Shown here piece by piece: positions 1-8,129 of a DNA stretch of 64,000 nt. Within the stretch, counting starts at the first letter, position 1. Every line of letters begins with the position of its first letter. The stretch lies in the IMG/VR virus record IMGVR_UViG_3300036884_000495, positions 53,625 to 117,624 of that record. The stretch is one strand, 5' to 3'. The notes under the pieces are model-generated. The model was given only the letters and a program-made list of their open reading frames with translations, made no database searches and was not told the origin of the DNA. The stretch comes from a virus. A program made the position numbers and the translations under genes.

Positions 1-184
1 GTGCCCGTGAATAGTCCGCAGAAGCAGTAGAGAGTGAGAACGACACGGAGGCCGGGGCGGCCTCCTGTTGTATGTGCGCAAGTTTCGCCATCTGCGCGAA
101 GGGGTCGAAAGCTAACGGCCCGCCCTGTACTTCAGGAGCCATGCCGTATCTCTCGAACATGGCACGCCAGGTAGGCTCCGTCAT
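1..184 (-). CDS. Unknown protein, N-terminal part (runs off window start)
   Basis: The minus-strand reading frame opens with ATG at 184 and stays open to base 1, giving 61 codons (MTEPTWRAMFERYGMAPEVQ...). Its start overlaps the stop of the upstream gene as ATGA, the usual coupling in this genome, which supports the start. The visible part includes FAQMAKLAHIQQE, a K-L-A motif like those in the virion proteins of this phage. I do not recognise a family; the C-terminus lies outside the window. Confidence 0.6.
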   Translation of the reverse strand, partial: MTEPTWRAMFERYGMAPEVQGGPLAFDPFAQMAKLAHIQQEAAPASVSFSLSTASADYSRA

Positions 185-609
185 GGCAGGCCCACCGACT
201 TCGGCGTGTGGTACATCTGCGTTTCTGAGACGGTCTCGTCCATAATGTTCTGGGGTACGAGACCTTGCGCGGCCGCGAGTTGCAGCTTCTTCGCGTCGAC
301 TTTGTACGCCACTGCGAAGGCAACGGAGCCGCCTACGGTGATGTACAGGGGGCGCCCCAGCGCATCGTGTAGTGCCTTGCCATCTACGGCAGGTCTCTTC
401 GAATAAAGATCAAAGTCGCCGCAGGAGACCTGCTGCGCGCGTACTACCTTGTCCGCGGCTTCGAGCTTCTGGTTGTAGTCCTCAACGAGCTGCATGAGCA
501 TGTCGTAGTAGGCGCTGTTGGCTGCTTTGAACTGCATCAGGCGCTGCTTTGCCTGATCAAAGGCAACTACTTCTGGGATGGCGGATGTGGGAACAACGTT
601 GTGGCTCAT
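181..609 (-). CDS. Hypothetical protein, 142 aa
   Basis: A 142-residue soluble protein. The N-terminal half (residues about 15-60) is probably helical (AFDQAKQRLMQFKAAN, LVEDYNQKLEAADKVVRAQ); the C-terminal half is mixed. No catalytic motif, signal peptide or membrane segment is visible. It sits directly downstream of the uracil-DNA glycosylase-like gene and is coupled by a 4-base ATGA overlap to the partial gene at the window edge, so the three look like one minus-strand transcript. Function unknown. Confidence 0.7.
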   Translation of the reverse strand: MSHNVVPTSAIPEVVAFDQAKQRLMQFKAANSAYYDMLMQLVEDYNQKLEAADKVVRAQQVSCGDFDLYSKRPAVDGKALHDALGRPLYITVGGSVAFAVAYKVDAKKLQLAAAQGLVPQNIMDETVSETQMYHTPKSVGLP

Positions 610-1479
610 TCAATACTCCTCGTCGCTGGAGGCAGCGGCGTCGATTTGTTCCATGCTTACGGCTTCACCGGGTAGCGTCTCGCCGAAGACGACGCGTACA
701 TATTCGTTGTAGACCTTGCGTACGTTAGTCATCCCCCTCGCGAATCGATCCTTGGGGCTACCGAGTGCGTTGTCTGCGGCGCTGCGCAGAACGAAGGAGG
801 GGTGAAGTAACGGGATGACTGGGTACTCCACGACGTCTTGTTCGGTGTTCGCGACCCACTCTTTGCGCACCCGGTGGTGCCAAACACCTTTCGGAGTAAG
901 AACGGCTTTGAATCCCGCGCCGGGTAAGCGCAGGACAGTACCGGGTTCTCCAGAGGCGTCTGCGCGTAGGTCCCCAGATTCCATGAGGATCTTCACAGGC
1001 CGGCCCAGGATTGTCTCCGCGGCGGCGCCCCCAAGGGTCACGATGAGGATTGGGTCGACTGTGTAGATCTCTTGATGTAGTCGGTCGAAGCAGGCCGCCC
1101 GCTGCTTGGGGGTGGGTGCTTCGTCTTGATCTACGGGCGTTGACTTGCCGTTGCGCGTGCTAAAGCGCTGATGGCCCTCGTTATCGTATTGGTAGGCGAA
1201 GCTACGGCAGCTCACGGTATTCGTGATGTAAAAGTGGTGCAGTTCGATCTGCTTGAGGATGGTGCGTAGAAACACCCCACTCTTTCCAACAAAGGGGCGC
1301 CCCTCGGCGTCCTCTTCGCGGCCAGGGCCTTCGCCAATAAACATAACCCCACCGGGGGTGCCCTCGCCAAAGACGAAGGCGCCGCCAGTTGATTGTCGTA
1401 CTTCACCGAGATTGCAGGCAGTGCATGCCTCCCACTCCTGGCGAAGTACAGTCAGATTCTTTCGTGCATCAGGTAACAA
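610..1479 (-). CDS. Uracil-DNA glycosylase superfamily protein (family 4/5-like, Fe-S)
   Basis: The protein has the signature of iron-sulfur uracil-DNA glycosylases: a CTACNLGEVR cysteine pair near the N-terminus, the motif GEGPGREEDAEGRPFVGKSG (families 4 and 5 have GEAPG..ED..G.PFVG.AG), ITNTVSCRSF, a further Cys (AACFDRLHQEI) completing a possible four-Cys cluster, and LLHPSFVLR matching the C-terminal H-P-[SA] motif. Known family members excise uracil from DNA. The frame is open further upstream, but those residues are an Arg-rich shadow of the neighbouring gene. I chose a TTG start at 1479 because it follows AAGGAGG by about 8 bases and overlaps the upstream stop by 11 bases. Whether this copy acts on uracil is inferred, not shown. 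Confidence 0.82.
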   Translation of the reverse strand: MLPDARKNLTVLRQEWEACTACNLGEVRQSTGGAFVFGEGTPGGVMFIGEGPGREEDAEGRPFVGKSGVFLRTILKQIELHHFYITNTVSCRSFAYQYDNEGHQRFSTRNGKSTPVDQDEAPTPKQRAACFDRLHQEIYTVDPILIVTLGGAAAETILGRPVKILMESGDLRADASGEPGTVLRLPGAGFKAVLTPKGVWHHRVRKEWVANTEQDVVEYPVIPLLHPSFVLRSAADNALGSPKDRFARGMTNVRKVYNEYVRVVFGETLPGEAVSMEQIDAAASSDEEY

Positions 1480-1924
1480 GTTTCGGTCCTCCTTGCGGGA
1501 TCGTTTGTGCCACCTGGATGCCTGCCTTTTTCGCACGCGCATGCAGCATGGCCGCGAGGACGCGATCGTATAGCTCCTTGTAGCGCGCGCCCTTGTCTTC
1601 CATGTCCGCGAACAGCCGCAAGTTCGCAATCTGGTACACGTTGATGTCGACCGTGCTGTCTTCCTGGTCTACGGGCGTGCACGTGGCTTGGTAGCCTTCC
1701 TGCAGTCCGGGGCCTTGGGGTGTCATCGCGGGGATAAGGACTGCGTTGCAGTGCAGTTCGATGGCGTCGTACACGACGCACGGAACAACGTCGCGTGTGA
1801 GCGCGATGCCATCCTCTTCGTAGATCCGCATGGGAGCAATACGACCGACAAGGCGGCGAGTGCCGCTGTCGACTATTGCCCAAACAAGTTTGTCGTCGCC
1901 TGCATTTTGTTCTTTGATCGCCAT
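1469..1924 (-). CDS. Hypothetical protein, 151 aa
   Basis: A 151-residue protein starting MAIKEQNAGDDKLVWAIVD. It reads as a compact beta-rich N-terminal half (WAIVDSGTRRLVGRIAPM, VVPCVVYDAIEL) and a helical C-terminus (ARYKELYDRVLAAMLHARAKKAG). Its 5' end overlaps the helicase stop by about 50 bases and its 3' end overlaps the glycosylase start by 11 bases, so the three are translationally linked. The start is uncertain because no strong ribosome-binding site precedes it. No family recognised. Confidence 0.68.
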   Translation of the reverse strand: MAIKEQNAGDDKLVWAIVDSGTRRLVGRIAPMRIYEEDGIALTRDVVPCVVYDAIELHCNAVLIPAMTPQGPGLQEGYQATCTPVDQEDSTVDINVYQIANLRLFADMEDKGARYKELYDRVLAAMLHARAKKAGIQVAQTIPQGGPKLVT

Positions 1925-3642
1925 GTGTCGGGAAACCCTATGAGGACTGGTTCATACGGTCCGCCCGCCTCAGTAGGCCAGGACCGCAAGTGGTTTATCA
2001 GTTTACGGGCCATGCCAATGACAGGGCCGATGTTGTCTACGACAGCTAGAAGAACAGGTTGCTTCTTCCCAGGAACGGGCCGTGTGGGCCGCCCTATGAG
2101 CTGCTGTAGTGCATTCGAATCAGAGAACAGCGACGACAGGATGACCGTGTCGAGGCGTGGGTTGTTCATACCCTCCTTGCCGTACTTCATGATGGAGAAG
2201 ATGATGTCGCGTTCTTTTATGAACTTCTGGCGCGTGGCCGGCGGCACCGACTCTGTAAGCATGCCCACGTGCTTTACTTCTTTCGTGAGCTGTTGGATGT
2301 ACTGGCGCTGTCGCTTGGCAAGTTCGTTGTCAAGCTTTACGGCAACTTCGTGTTGCTTTAGCGACTGCAGGCATAGGTTCAAGGAAGCCTGTAGGGTGGC
2401 CGTGTCCGGCCCGCCTGCCGCCTTGGTGATCTGCGCATTGAGTGCCGCTATCTTTCGCTCAAGCTTCTCGCGGTCTCTCTTTTGCAGCAAGATTGGATTG
2501 AGCTGCTCTCCGATATCGGCGAGCGTGGGGAGGGGGATGTCTGTGTACAGCGGGTGTCCCGGGCGTTCCCAACAAGTAGCTAAGTTGACGATTTCTGCGA
2601 CGCTGTTTCCAAGTAGCATCACCGTACGCCCGACGGCATGCGCCTCGTGTACAAGACGTAGCATTTGGTTCATCCGCTCTGGCCACTGCCCGTTGTAGGA
2701 CGTGAGCTTCGAGAGGTGTACTTCTTGGTTGATGTCCATGACCTTGCCAGCCACCAGCGGGTCACGGAGATTGAGTTCGAGACCCGTCCACACGAAGCCG
2801 AAGGACGGCTGCATCAAGGGAGCCAAGTCTTTGATCAAGACAGGGCCTATGTGGCCTTCGGATAGAACATGCAGACCGTCAGAGCGCTCTGGAGTTGCTG
2901 TCAACCCGTAGCGCGCTCCGTAGAACATGTCCGCGGTTTTGGAGAACATAGGCGCCGGACAGTGGTGCGCCTCCTCCCAGAAGATCTGCCCGAACCAACG
3001 GCGCGCTTCTTCTGGGATGGTGTCCGCCCAGTTGGCGATGGAGTGGTATGTGGCGAGTACGAGCCCCTTCTGCCACTCCTTCTTTCCCTGGCCGAAGATG
3101 CCCACACCACCAGGCACGTCGAGGAGGGCCTCTACTTCGCCCATCCACTGGTGCAGAAGGTTGGTGTTGTCGATGATGACGAGCGCGGGGACGCGCCCTT
3201 GTGCGATCTTCTCAAGGGCGATGACGGTCTTACCTCGTCCACAGGCGAGCTGTACAATACCACCGGGTGCACCGAGCATGGCATCTAGACTGCGCTGTTG
3301 GAGCGTCTCCCCCGTGGGCATCAGCACCTTCTTTCCGTCCACTAGCTGCAGTCGGTGATCGAGTTTGATTCGACTTTTGAAGTCGATGGTTTGGTGCGTG
3401 CGCGGGCGGCAATCGATCACGCGGCATGGAAGGCGCGTGGGGTCCCAGTGGTTCCGAGGAAGAAGCAGATGGTGCTGCGATTCTTTCCATAGGTAAAGAA
3501 GCCGCGTATGGCCTTCACCATACGCGGACGCGATCTCGTACGTGAGCGCGCTCTTTACGCTGTTTTGATCGACGTACTTCTTGGGCACCCATAAGAACCT
3601 ATCCAGATAGGCGCATTCTGGGTCCCTTCTTACAATGTACAT
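1873..3642 (-). CDS. SF2 DNA helicase / translocase (XPB- or UvsW-like)
   Basis: A 589-residue ATP-dependent superfamily 2 helicase. Motif I (Walker A) is LACGRGKTVIAL at about residues 132-143. Motif II is EEAHH at 223-227, a DEAH-type box with E in first place. Motif III is LTATPERSD at about 247-255. Motif VI is QLIGRPTRP in the C-terminal RecA-like lobe. Between the lobes is a long charged helical insertion (KRDREKLERKIAALNAQI onward), probably a coiled coil. Such enzymes remodel or unwind DNA in phage replication, recombination or repair; the exact role is inferred. ATG at 3642 follows GGAAGAACC. It sits in a minus-strand cluster with the Fe-S glycosylase, which fits DNA metabolism. Confidence 0.88.
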   Translation of the reverse strand: MYIVRRDPECAYLDRFLWVPKKYVDQNSVKSALTYEIASAYGEGHTRLLYLWKESQHHLLLPRNHWDPTRLPCRVIDCRPRTHQTIDFKSRIKLDHRLQLVDGKKVLMPTGETLQQRSLDAMLGAPGGIVQLACGRGKTVIALEKIAQGRVPALVIIDNTNLLHQWMGEVEALLDVPGGVGIFGQGKKEWQKGLVLATYHSIANWADTIPEEARRWFGQIFWEEAHHCPAPMFSKTADMFYGARYGLTATPERSDGLHVLSEGHIGPVLIKDLAPLMQPSFGFVWTGLELNLRDPLVAGKVMDINQEVHLSKLTSYNGQWPERMNQMLRLVHEAHAVGRTVMLLGNSVAEIVNLATCWERPGHPLYTDIPLPTLADIGEQLNPILLQKRDREKLERKIAALNAQITKAAGGPDTATLQASLNLCLQSLKQHEVAVKLDNELAKRQRQYIQQLTKEVKHVGMLTESVPPATRQKFIKERDIIFSIMKYGKEGMNNPRLDTVILSSLFSDSNALQQLIGRPTRPVPGKKQPVLLAVVDNIGPVIGMARKLINHLRSWPTEAGGPYEPVLIGFPDTWRSKNKMQATTNLFGQ

Positions 3643-3655
3643 GGTTCTTCCGAAC

Positions 3656-4417
3656 CTAGCCGCCCCACGGAAAATGGTCCATCATGTTCGCCGCGGTCCA
3701 GAGCATCCCCTTCAAACCTGCACGCATCATGCTGTTGCACACCATGGGCAGTAGCTTGCCGTTGTAGGGTTCTGGCACCGTGAGATACGCGGGGACTTGT
3801 GCGCCCATTTGCACGTGGTTCTGTGGAACAAACGCCGGCATGTGTGCCTGCGCGGGGTCCACCATGTACGTGGGCATTTGCTGTTGCGGATACATCGCCT
3901 GTGGCTGCTGCGGGTAGGTCGCCTGCGGTACACGCGGTGGTTGCAGCACAGGCTGCGGTTGTTGTACTTGCTGCTGCGTTATCGGCTGTTGTACTTGCTG
4001 CCGGGCGGCGAGTTGTTGTTGCAGGTCCGCTTGTGTGAACGACCTTTGGGGTTGCTGCAGTGGCACCATTGTGGGCTGCGCGTACTGTGTGGGCATCGGC
4101 CGCATTGGTGCAGACGGTAGCGGGGCGCGCGGCAGCTCCCCTATGATTGGCGGAAATCCCACTGTCCTTGTCTGGTTCAATTGTGTCTCCTGACATGCCC
4201 TGTAGTGAGAGCACTGATTTCGTATTGAGCTATTCCCTGTCCAGAATGTTGGGTCTTCCCCTCCTTTGCATTTCACGTTTGTGTCGCTGTGTAGCTGTCC
4301 GAAGCAGACAGGCCCCGTCCACCCACAGTAATTGCAACGGCTCTCCTCCGAGCCGTCGCTCTTGGCTGTGATGTAAACAGTGCTGCATCTGCAGCTCGGA
4401 CACAGTTTGGTTTCCAT
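3656..4417 (-). CDS. Zinc-ribbon protein with Gln/Pro-rich linker
   Basis: A 253-residue protein. The N-terminus has CPSCRCSTVY and SRCNYCGWTG, a typical zinc ribbon with two Cys pairs, followed by further Cys/His (VCFGQL, KCKGG, CSHYRAC) that could form a second site. Residues about 95-190 are low-complexity Gln/Pro-rich (QQQLAARQQVQQPITQQQ) and probably disordered. The C-terminus is short and hydrophobic (MVCNSMMRAGLKGMLWTAAN). ATG at 4417 follows AAGGAGACAC, a strong ribosome-binding site. It is the first gene of the leftward cluster ahead of the helicase. Nucleic-acid binding is plausible from the zinc ribbon only. Confidence 0.75.
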   Translation of the reverse strand: METKLCPSCRCSTVYITAKSDGSEESRCNYCGWTGPVCFGQLHSDTNVKCKGGEDPTFWTGNSSIRNQCSHYRACQETQLNQTRTVGFPPIIGELPRAPLPSAPMRPMPTQYAQPTMVPLQQPQRSFTQADLQQQLAARQQVQQPITQQQVQQPQPVLQPPRVPQATYPQQPQAMYPQQQMPTYMVDPAQAHMPAFVPQNHVQMGAQVPAYLTVPEPYNGKLLPMVCNSMMRAGLKGMLWTAANMMDHFPWGG

Positions 4418-4517
4418 GTGTCTCCTTGGGGCTAGGTGTGCTTGCCTCCATTTCTCTTATGCCCGACGCTTCGCTACTCTTTCTACTGCGTGATTGTGCT
4501 ACTTTGAGGCGAGGCCT

Positions 4518-6119
4518 ATGGAAAAGATCAGCGGTTTAGTCCTGGATGTATTCGACGACCCCAGTGGTCACGTGCTCAAAAGTCTCTACCCGAAGGCGTC
4601 GGATCTCCCGGAGAACGTGAAGACGGCATCGGTCGTTTCGCGGGATCAGCTTGATCAGCTCCCTGACGACGTCTTCGCCCTTGTTTTGCACCAGGGTGAT
4701 ACGACCCTGAGAAAGTATGCCTGTCTTGACAGCGGGCACACGCTGCTGAACATCGGCTACTTCATAATGAATCACGAGAAGCTGCCTTTGGAGGCAATCA
4801 AGACAGCGGCCTCGAATCTTGTTACGGCCTGTCATTGGTACGACATCGAGCCACCAGAGGAGCTGAAGAAGCTCAGTACAGGGAACATCGATGTCATCGG
4901 CCGCCAACGCATCTGGAAGGATACGGACGGCACGACCTACGGCCATGACAACGCCGGCTGGGATCTACACAAGACCGCTGATGTTGTGGGCACTGCGGAT
5001 ATGCCGAACGCCTTCGGCTTGGACGATCTAAAGAGCCGCCTGAAGACGCCTCTATCCTCGCCCAAGACCGCCGCTGACGGCATGACGAACTTGGTGGATA
5101 CGGACGCCGCCACGAGGGGCGACGAGGATACCATCCTCGAACAAGCGTTCGCCATCCCCGGTATGAATCCTGCGGCGTTTCCGCAGGTGAAGACTACGCT
5201 TAGCCCGCATGTGGACGTGACAAACAAGGAGCCGCCGACGCTCATCGAAGAAAAGAAGGCGAGCTACTACGCGCTTCCCTACGAACGCCGCTACCCGCTC
5301 GATAGCTACGCGCAGGTGAAGGCCGCAAGCGCGTACTTCGACGAATACCAGTGCATGCTGGCCCCCGACGATCGGCACACGTTCGCCGTCAACCTTCTTC
5401 GTCGCGCGGAGCCTCTGGAGATCTCGGTGAGCGATGCGGTACAGAACTACGGGCAAACGAAGTACGCGTCGGCGGAGCACCTAGAGGTGTGTGTCGGCCA
5501 GCGCATTCAGCTTCTTGTACCTCTTGCTGACGGCTTCAATGTGCTGTCGAAGATCGCTGAGATTGTGCCTACGCACGCGCACTTCAAGTCCATGGGCTTG
5601 AACGACGCCGATTCCGCGGACATGGCAACCAATTGGCACAAGCTGAAAGCGCATTTGACAGACGCCGATCACCAGAGCTATCAAGATGCTTTCAAAAAGC
5701 ACGATGCCTCAAAGACCGCCAGCGTACATGCACTCGGTTTGTACCGTGACTTACTCGTGCAGCGCCCCCTGCTGGACCCGGAAGTCTTCGCGCGCACCCT
5801 CGGCGAAGTCGATAAGGTAGCCGGCCTCGACGAGTTCTGGGACCACGATGTCATTGACCCCTTTGCATCGACGTTTCACAAGGCGGCGGAAGAGGACGGC
5901 ACGAAAGACGCACTCGTCGTGGGTAACGAGTACATGAGCCTCAAGGCGCTCAAGTACTTCGTCATGCAGAAGCCTGACGTCCTTCGCCGCAAGTTCAGCG
6001 AGGAGTTCGTCAAAGAGTTCCAGGCGGACCCACAGGGCATCTTCGAGTCATTGCCCATCGACCAGAAGATGGTCATCATGCGCATTGTGAATACAGCCAA
6101 TGAAACAACTGCTACATAG
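4518..6119 (+). CDS. Virion-type protein with many KTA motifs
   Basis: A protein of about 533 residues, family unrecognised. It carries repeated K-x-A motifs (ENVKTASVV, EAIKTAASN, LHKTADVV, SPKTAADG, QVKAASAYF, ASKTASVHA, FHKAAEED), the feature shared by most virion proteins here. The sequence is mainly helical and acidic with no membrane segment. The ATG at 4518 is preferred over an in-frame ATG at 4494 because GAGGCGAGG lies just upstream. It opens the first plus-strand block, and the 100-base gap before it separates divergent transcripts and probably holds promoters, though I see no clear consensus. A structural or co-packaged role is inferred from the motif and the portal downstream. Confidence 0.75.
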   Translation: MEKISGLVLDVFDDPSGHVLKSLYPKASDLPENVKTASVVSRDQLDQLPDDVFALVLHQGDTTLRKYACLDSGHTLLNIGYFIMNHEKLPLEAIKTAASNLVTACHWYDIEPPEELKKLSTGNIDVIGRQRIWKDTDGTTYGHDNAGWDLHKTADVVGTADMPNAFGLDDLKSRLKTPLSSPKTAADGMTNLVDTDAATRGDEDTILEQAFAIPGMNPAAFPQVKTTLSPHVDVTNKEPPTLIEEKKASYYALPYERRYPLDSYAQVKAASAYFDEYQCMLAPDDRHTFAVNLLRRAEPLEISVSDAVQNYGQTKYASAEHLEVCVGQRIQLLVPLADGFNVLSKIAEIVPTHAHFKSMGLNDADSADMATNWHKLKAHLTDADHQSYQDAFKKHDASKTASVHALGLYRDLLVQRPLLDPEVFARTLGEVDKVAGLDEFWDHDVIDPFASTFHKAAEEDGTKDALVVGNEYMSLKALKYFVMQKPDVLRRKFSEEFVKEFQADPQGIFESLPIDQKMVIMRIVNTANETTAT

Positions 6120-6127
6120 GCGGCCCA

Positions 6128-6961
6128 ATGCCTACCAATTTCTTCCCGGAGCCCGGCGGCCCTGAAACGAAAGCCGTCGAACAAGTAGCTGCGCGCGGTA
6201 CAAGCGAGGAAACGCCGAAGACCATCGCACGTCTTGTGAACGCACCCTTGGACGGGGAGACGACGCGCGTAAAGGAAACCCTAGAACCGCGCACGCATCT
6301 GGATGTCAAGCCGGCCCCGCGCATCCCCGCGGGCATGAACCTATTCCAGCACCCGGACGCCCACCCATTCGCCTTGGATGTCGCGCTGATGAAGGAGTAC
6401 GGGCCAGAGTGGCTGGAGTGGGAGATGCCCTTGCTCGCCGCGAAGGTCCGCATGGACTTCAAAACACAGAGCATCAGCACCCTGAACATCGACAAGATCC
6501 AAGCGGTGAAGACGCTGCATCTCGTGGACACCTTTTGGTCGGAGTGGCTTGTGTTCAATCCGTGCACGCAGGCGCTGTCTGGTATGCATGCGGAGTTTCG
6601 CGTGCTGAGCGCGCCCACGGTGCCCCAGGCGATGATTGCGGTGGACATCGCGGCGAAGTTGCGAAGTGACCTGCCCTACAGCCTTGAAGTCAAAGGGTTC
6701 TTGTCGGCGGTTCACATTCACGATGGCATGCTTGTACCCATCGATCCGCTCGCCGATTTCGTGGAGGTGGACGCTTCCCGCTATGATGTGGATGTCGCCC
6801 GCGTACGGAAGCTTTGGGAAGGCGTGCGCGCCGCGAACAAGGCGCCCAGTGGGATGACGCCAGAGAACGTACAGCTACAACGAATGCTCGAGGCGCATAA
6901 CATCCTCGAGGATAGCCGGCGGCAGCTCCGCGATCAGCTGCCACTCTTGTACCATGATTGA
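6128..6961 (+). CDS. Hypothetical protein, 277 aa
   Basis: A 277-residue soluble protein. The N-terminal 65 residues are Pro/Thr/Glu-rich and probably disordered (FFPEPGGPETKAVEQVA); from about residue 70 the sequence is compact (LFQHPDAHPFALDVALMKEY, TLHLVDTFWSEWLVFNPC). The C-terminal part is a charged helix (LQRMLEAHNILEDSRRQLRD). It follows the preceding gene by 8 bases and overlaps the next by 8, so it belongs to the operon leading to the portal gene. No family recognised. Confidence 0.72.
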   Translation: MPTNFFPEPGGPETKAVEQVAARGTSEETPKTIARLVNAPLDGETTRVKETLEPRTHLDVKPAPRIPAGMNLFQHPDAHPFALDVALMKEYGPEWLEWEMPLLAAKVRMDFKTQSISTLNIDKIQAVKTLHLVDTFWSEWLVFNPCTQALSGMHAEFRVLSAPTVPQAMIAVDIAAKLRSDLPYSLEVKGFLSAVHIHDGMLVPIDPLADFVEVDASRYDVDVARVRKLWEGVRAANKAPSGMTPENVQLQRMLEAHNILEDSRRQLRDQLPLLYHD

Positions 6962-8129
6962 CCCATTCCTCCTCGAGTACATGCGTCGTGAGATGTGCAA
7001 GGAAGCAATTCCGTTCGCCGTCCCCCCTTCCTTGCGGTCGGCGGCTCAAAACGCCGGCCGATACCTTGCCCCCGCAGCCCAGAGCGCCGGCAAGTACCTT
7101 ACGCAATCCGCAGGGAACATCGGCGCGGGTATGGGCGTGGGCGCAGTTGCTGGCGGCCTTGCCGGTGGTATCCACGGGGCAGTCAAAGGCTATCGAGGCA
7201 ACCCAGAGGAAGAAGGTAGCGGTGGCGTTATCGGCGCCCTTGGCGGTGGTCTGTCTGGTCTGGGTCGCGGCACCCTGGCGGGAACAGCCATCGGAGGTGC
7301 GGCGGGCTTGGCATCCGGCGGCCGCGGGTCGCAACAGGTGCAGCAGCTTACGAGAGGCGCGTACAACCCCCTTGGCATCGCCGCGCGCATGGGACAGCGC
7401 CAACTGCACTCCGTGACCGGGCTCGTTCCAGGAGGGGCGCAGCGGGGCTCTCAGGAGTACATCAAGGCGCTCACGCAGATCAATGCGGGCGGGCTTCAAA
7501 CAAAAGCGCAGGCGCTTGCCACAGCCTCGAATCCGCAGCGGTCCTTTGTGGGTAAGCTTCTTGGGCGTGCGGCGCCTGTTGCAGACCCCGCGCACGTCAT
7601 GCAGGCACACCAAGCATACGATGCCGCTGTACAGGCCGCGCACGCAGGGCAGACAAGCGTCGTGGGCCTGGGACACAATCTCGCGGAGAAGGGCCTACGG
7701 CGTGGCGGCGCTGACATTCTGCACGCGGCTGGTAGCAACCTAAAGCAGCAGGGTGTCGTCGGCGGGGGCCTTATGCTCGCGGGCGCCGCCGCTCCTATAG
7801 CAATGGCGGCAGCCTCTCAAGATGACCCGAACAACCCCACGAAGGGGAGGAACGTAGGGCAGGCAGCAGGCCAAGGAATCGCGGGTGCGCTCACGCCCAT
7901 GATCGGTTCTACGGGCGCACAGCTTATAGGGCGTGGCGGTAGTGCAGTAGGCGGTACAATCGGGTCGGGCATCGACAAAATAGTAGGTGCAGTTCGCCGC
8001 CCTTCTGGTAGTGGTTTTGGTGCAGGTTCAACCACTCCGGGCGCGCAACCCGACTTGGCCTCGCCGCCCGTACAGCGTGAGTACACCAACGCCGCTCTCG
8101 GCAAACCACCTGAAGGTCTCCAGCTATGA
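6954..8129 (+). CDS. Glycine-zipper, membrane-active-type protein
   Basis: A 391-residue Gly/Ala-rich protein. After an N-terminal amphipathic stretch (MIDPFLLEYMRREMCKEA), residues about 60-125 are glycine-zipper repeats (GVGAVAGGLAGGIHGAV, GALGGGLSGLGRGTLAGTA), and a second hydrophobic Gly/Ala segment lies near residues 265-280. Such GxxxG repeats pack as membrane-spanning or self-associating helices. Similar segments occur in at least four other proteins of this window. Its stop overlaps the portal start as ATGA. A virion protein acting on host membranes during DNA entry is possible but only inferred. Confidence 0.72.
   Translation: MIDPFLLEYMRREMCKEAIPFAVPPSLRSAAQNAGRYLAPAAQSAGKYLTQSAGNIGAGMGVGAVAGGLAGGIHGAVKGYRGNPEEEGSGGVIGALGGGLSGLGRGTLAGTAIGGAAGLASGGRGSQQVQQLTRGAYNPLGIAARMGQRQLHSVTGLVPGGAQRGSQEYIKALTQINAGGLQTKAQALATASNPQRSFVGKLLGRAAPVADPAHVMQAHQAYDAAVQAAHAGQTSVVGLGHNLAEKGLRRGGADILHAAGSNLKQQGVVGGGLMLAGAAAPIAMAAASQDDPNNPTKGRNVGQAAGQGIAGALTPMIGSTGAQLIGRGGSAVGGTIGSGIDKIVGAVRRPSGSGFGAGSTTPGAQPDLASPPVQREYTNAALGKPPEGLQL

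Noticed and set aside
3630-4214. Minus-strand frame of 194 residues, Thr/Ala-rich
   Set aside because: It is a frame-shifted reading of the Gln/Pro-rich linker of the zinc-ribbon gene; the 253-residue frame has a strong ribosome-binding site and zinc motifs.
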